DNA from: an uncultured Collinsella sp.
GTDB lineage: Bacteria; Actinomycetota; Coriobacteriia; Coriobacteriales; Coriobacteriaceae
DNA length: 64,000 bases
Direction of reading: 5' to 3'
NCBI GenBank assembly: GCA_959604825.1
Contig: CAUHCN010000007.1
Location: forward strand, 8,167-72,166
Shown here: positions 63,756 through 64,000 of the stretch, piece after piece
Position numbering within the stretch: the first letter of the stretch is position 1
Layout: every line of letters starts with the position of its first letter
Made by a program: the position numbers and the translations under genes
Notes under the pieces: generated by a model
Databases searched by the model: none
Told to the model about the DNA's origin: nothing
The model's input: the letters and a program-made list of their open reading frames with translations, nothing else

Positions 63756-63832
63756 TGGTGGACCTGACAAGATTCGAACTTGTGACCTCCCGGTTATCAG
63801 CCGGACGCTCTAACCAACTGAGCTACAGGTCC
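63756..63832 (-). tRNA. tRNA-Ile (GAT), second identical copy
   Basis: Same 77 bases as 63532-63608, with encoded CCA. A good promoter lies immediately upstream. Confidence 0.96.
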
Positions 63833-63846
63833 ATCGCGCAAGGGAT

Positions 63847-63876
63847 ATATTAGACGAGTCGTTACGCGCACGTCAA
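63847..63876 (-). promoter_or_regulatory. Promoter of the tRNA-Ile/Ala cluster
   Basis: TTGACG and TAATAT on the minus strand, 18 bases apart, with the predicted start close to the 5' end of the first tRNA-Ile. Confidence 0.7.
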
Positions 63877-63962
63877 CAACTTTTTTGAAAATCTTTGAGA
63901 GGGGTGGTCGCCGGGCTGACGAGATGGTTTTGGTTTGCTGCTCGGACAGTCCTGCGCAAGAC

Positions 63963-63985
63963 GAAGGCCACATTAAGTGGCCTTC
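63963..63985. terminator. Hairpin near the window end
   Basis: gaaggccac pairs perfectly with gtggccttc around attaa, with a few T residues on the plus side. The gene it serves would lie beyond the window or is not apparent. Nothing else is seen in 63880-64000. Confidence 0.5.
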
Positions 63986-64000
63986 TTTGCGTGCGGAACT

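Overview
The window is a GC-rich actinobacterial chromosome segment. It most likely comes from a gut member of the Coriobacteriia, probably Collinsella. That assignment is my inference from gene content and from the many palindromic intergenic repeats, not from a database match. Most genes lie on the minus strand. About 54 protein genes (one cut by the left edge) and five tRNAs can be supported.

Layout. 1-2545: folP (cut by the left edge), a sirtuin and exonuclease III. 2546-3080: two tandem structured repeat units. 3081-6497: a complete ECF vitamin-type transporter (T, fused double ATPase, S). 6527-9118: glmU and prs. 9205-10935: a nuclease-like gene between two ~203-bp inverted-repeat elements. 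11050-14293: pth and the NfnAB electron-bifurcating transhydrogenase. 14371-14746: a composite repeat island. 14753-20654: a cytidylate-kinase-like gene, a polar amino acid ABC operon, yqeY and a PpiC foldase. 20790-28590: a lone EIIA, purN-purM-purF, a CmpB-like membrane protein, an orphan MoaE, a class B-type sortase and purE. 28808-35221: a 2137-residue secreted GH31 enzyme with many accessory domains and a sorting signal. 35735-40652: a MarR regulator, a small membrane protein, a mannose-family PTS (IIA-IIB-IIC-IID) and its divergent GntR regulator. 40868-45623: carAB. 45832-52200: a membrane protein, an ABC exporter, a NUDIX hydrolase, purD and purA. 52294-55598: rpsF-ssb-rpsR-rplI and dnaB. 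56103-56332: two tRNA-Ser genes. 56574-57839: a second nuclease-like gene between inverted copies of a palindrome. 57955-63349: a TRIC-type channel, a bactofilin-like membrane protein, typA and small genes including a bifunctional nuclease. 63532-63832: tRNA-Ile, tRNA-Ala, tRNA-Ile.

How the genes work together. Purine synthesis (purN, M, F, E, D, A plus prs) and carbamoyl phosphate synthesis (carAB) are scattered but strongly represented. The PTS, EIIA, ECF and ABC importers, the surface GH31 glycosidase and the sortase fit a host-associated scavenger of glycans, vitamins and amino acids.

The most unusual content is intergenic. Several repeat families keep their flanks and secondary structure while their paired arms change sequence together, so compensatory changes are visible between copies inside this one window. 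Two related PD-(D/E)XK-like genes are each bracketed by a matched pair of inverted-repeat elements. A 192-bp element with inverted ends appears to sit in frame inside the ECF ATPase gene.
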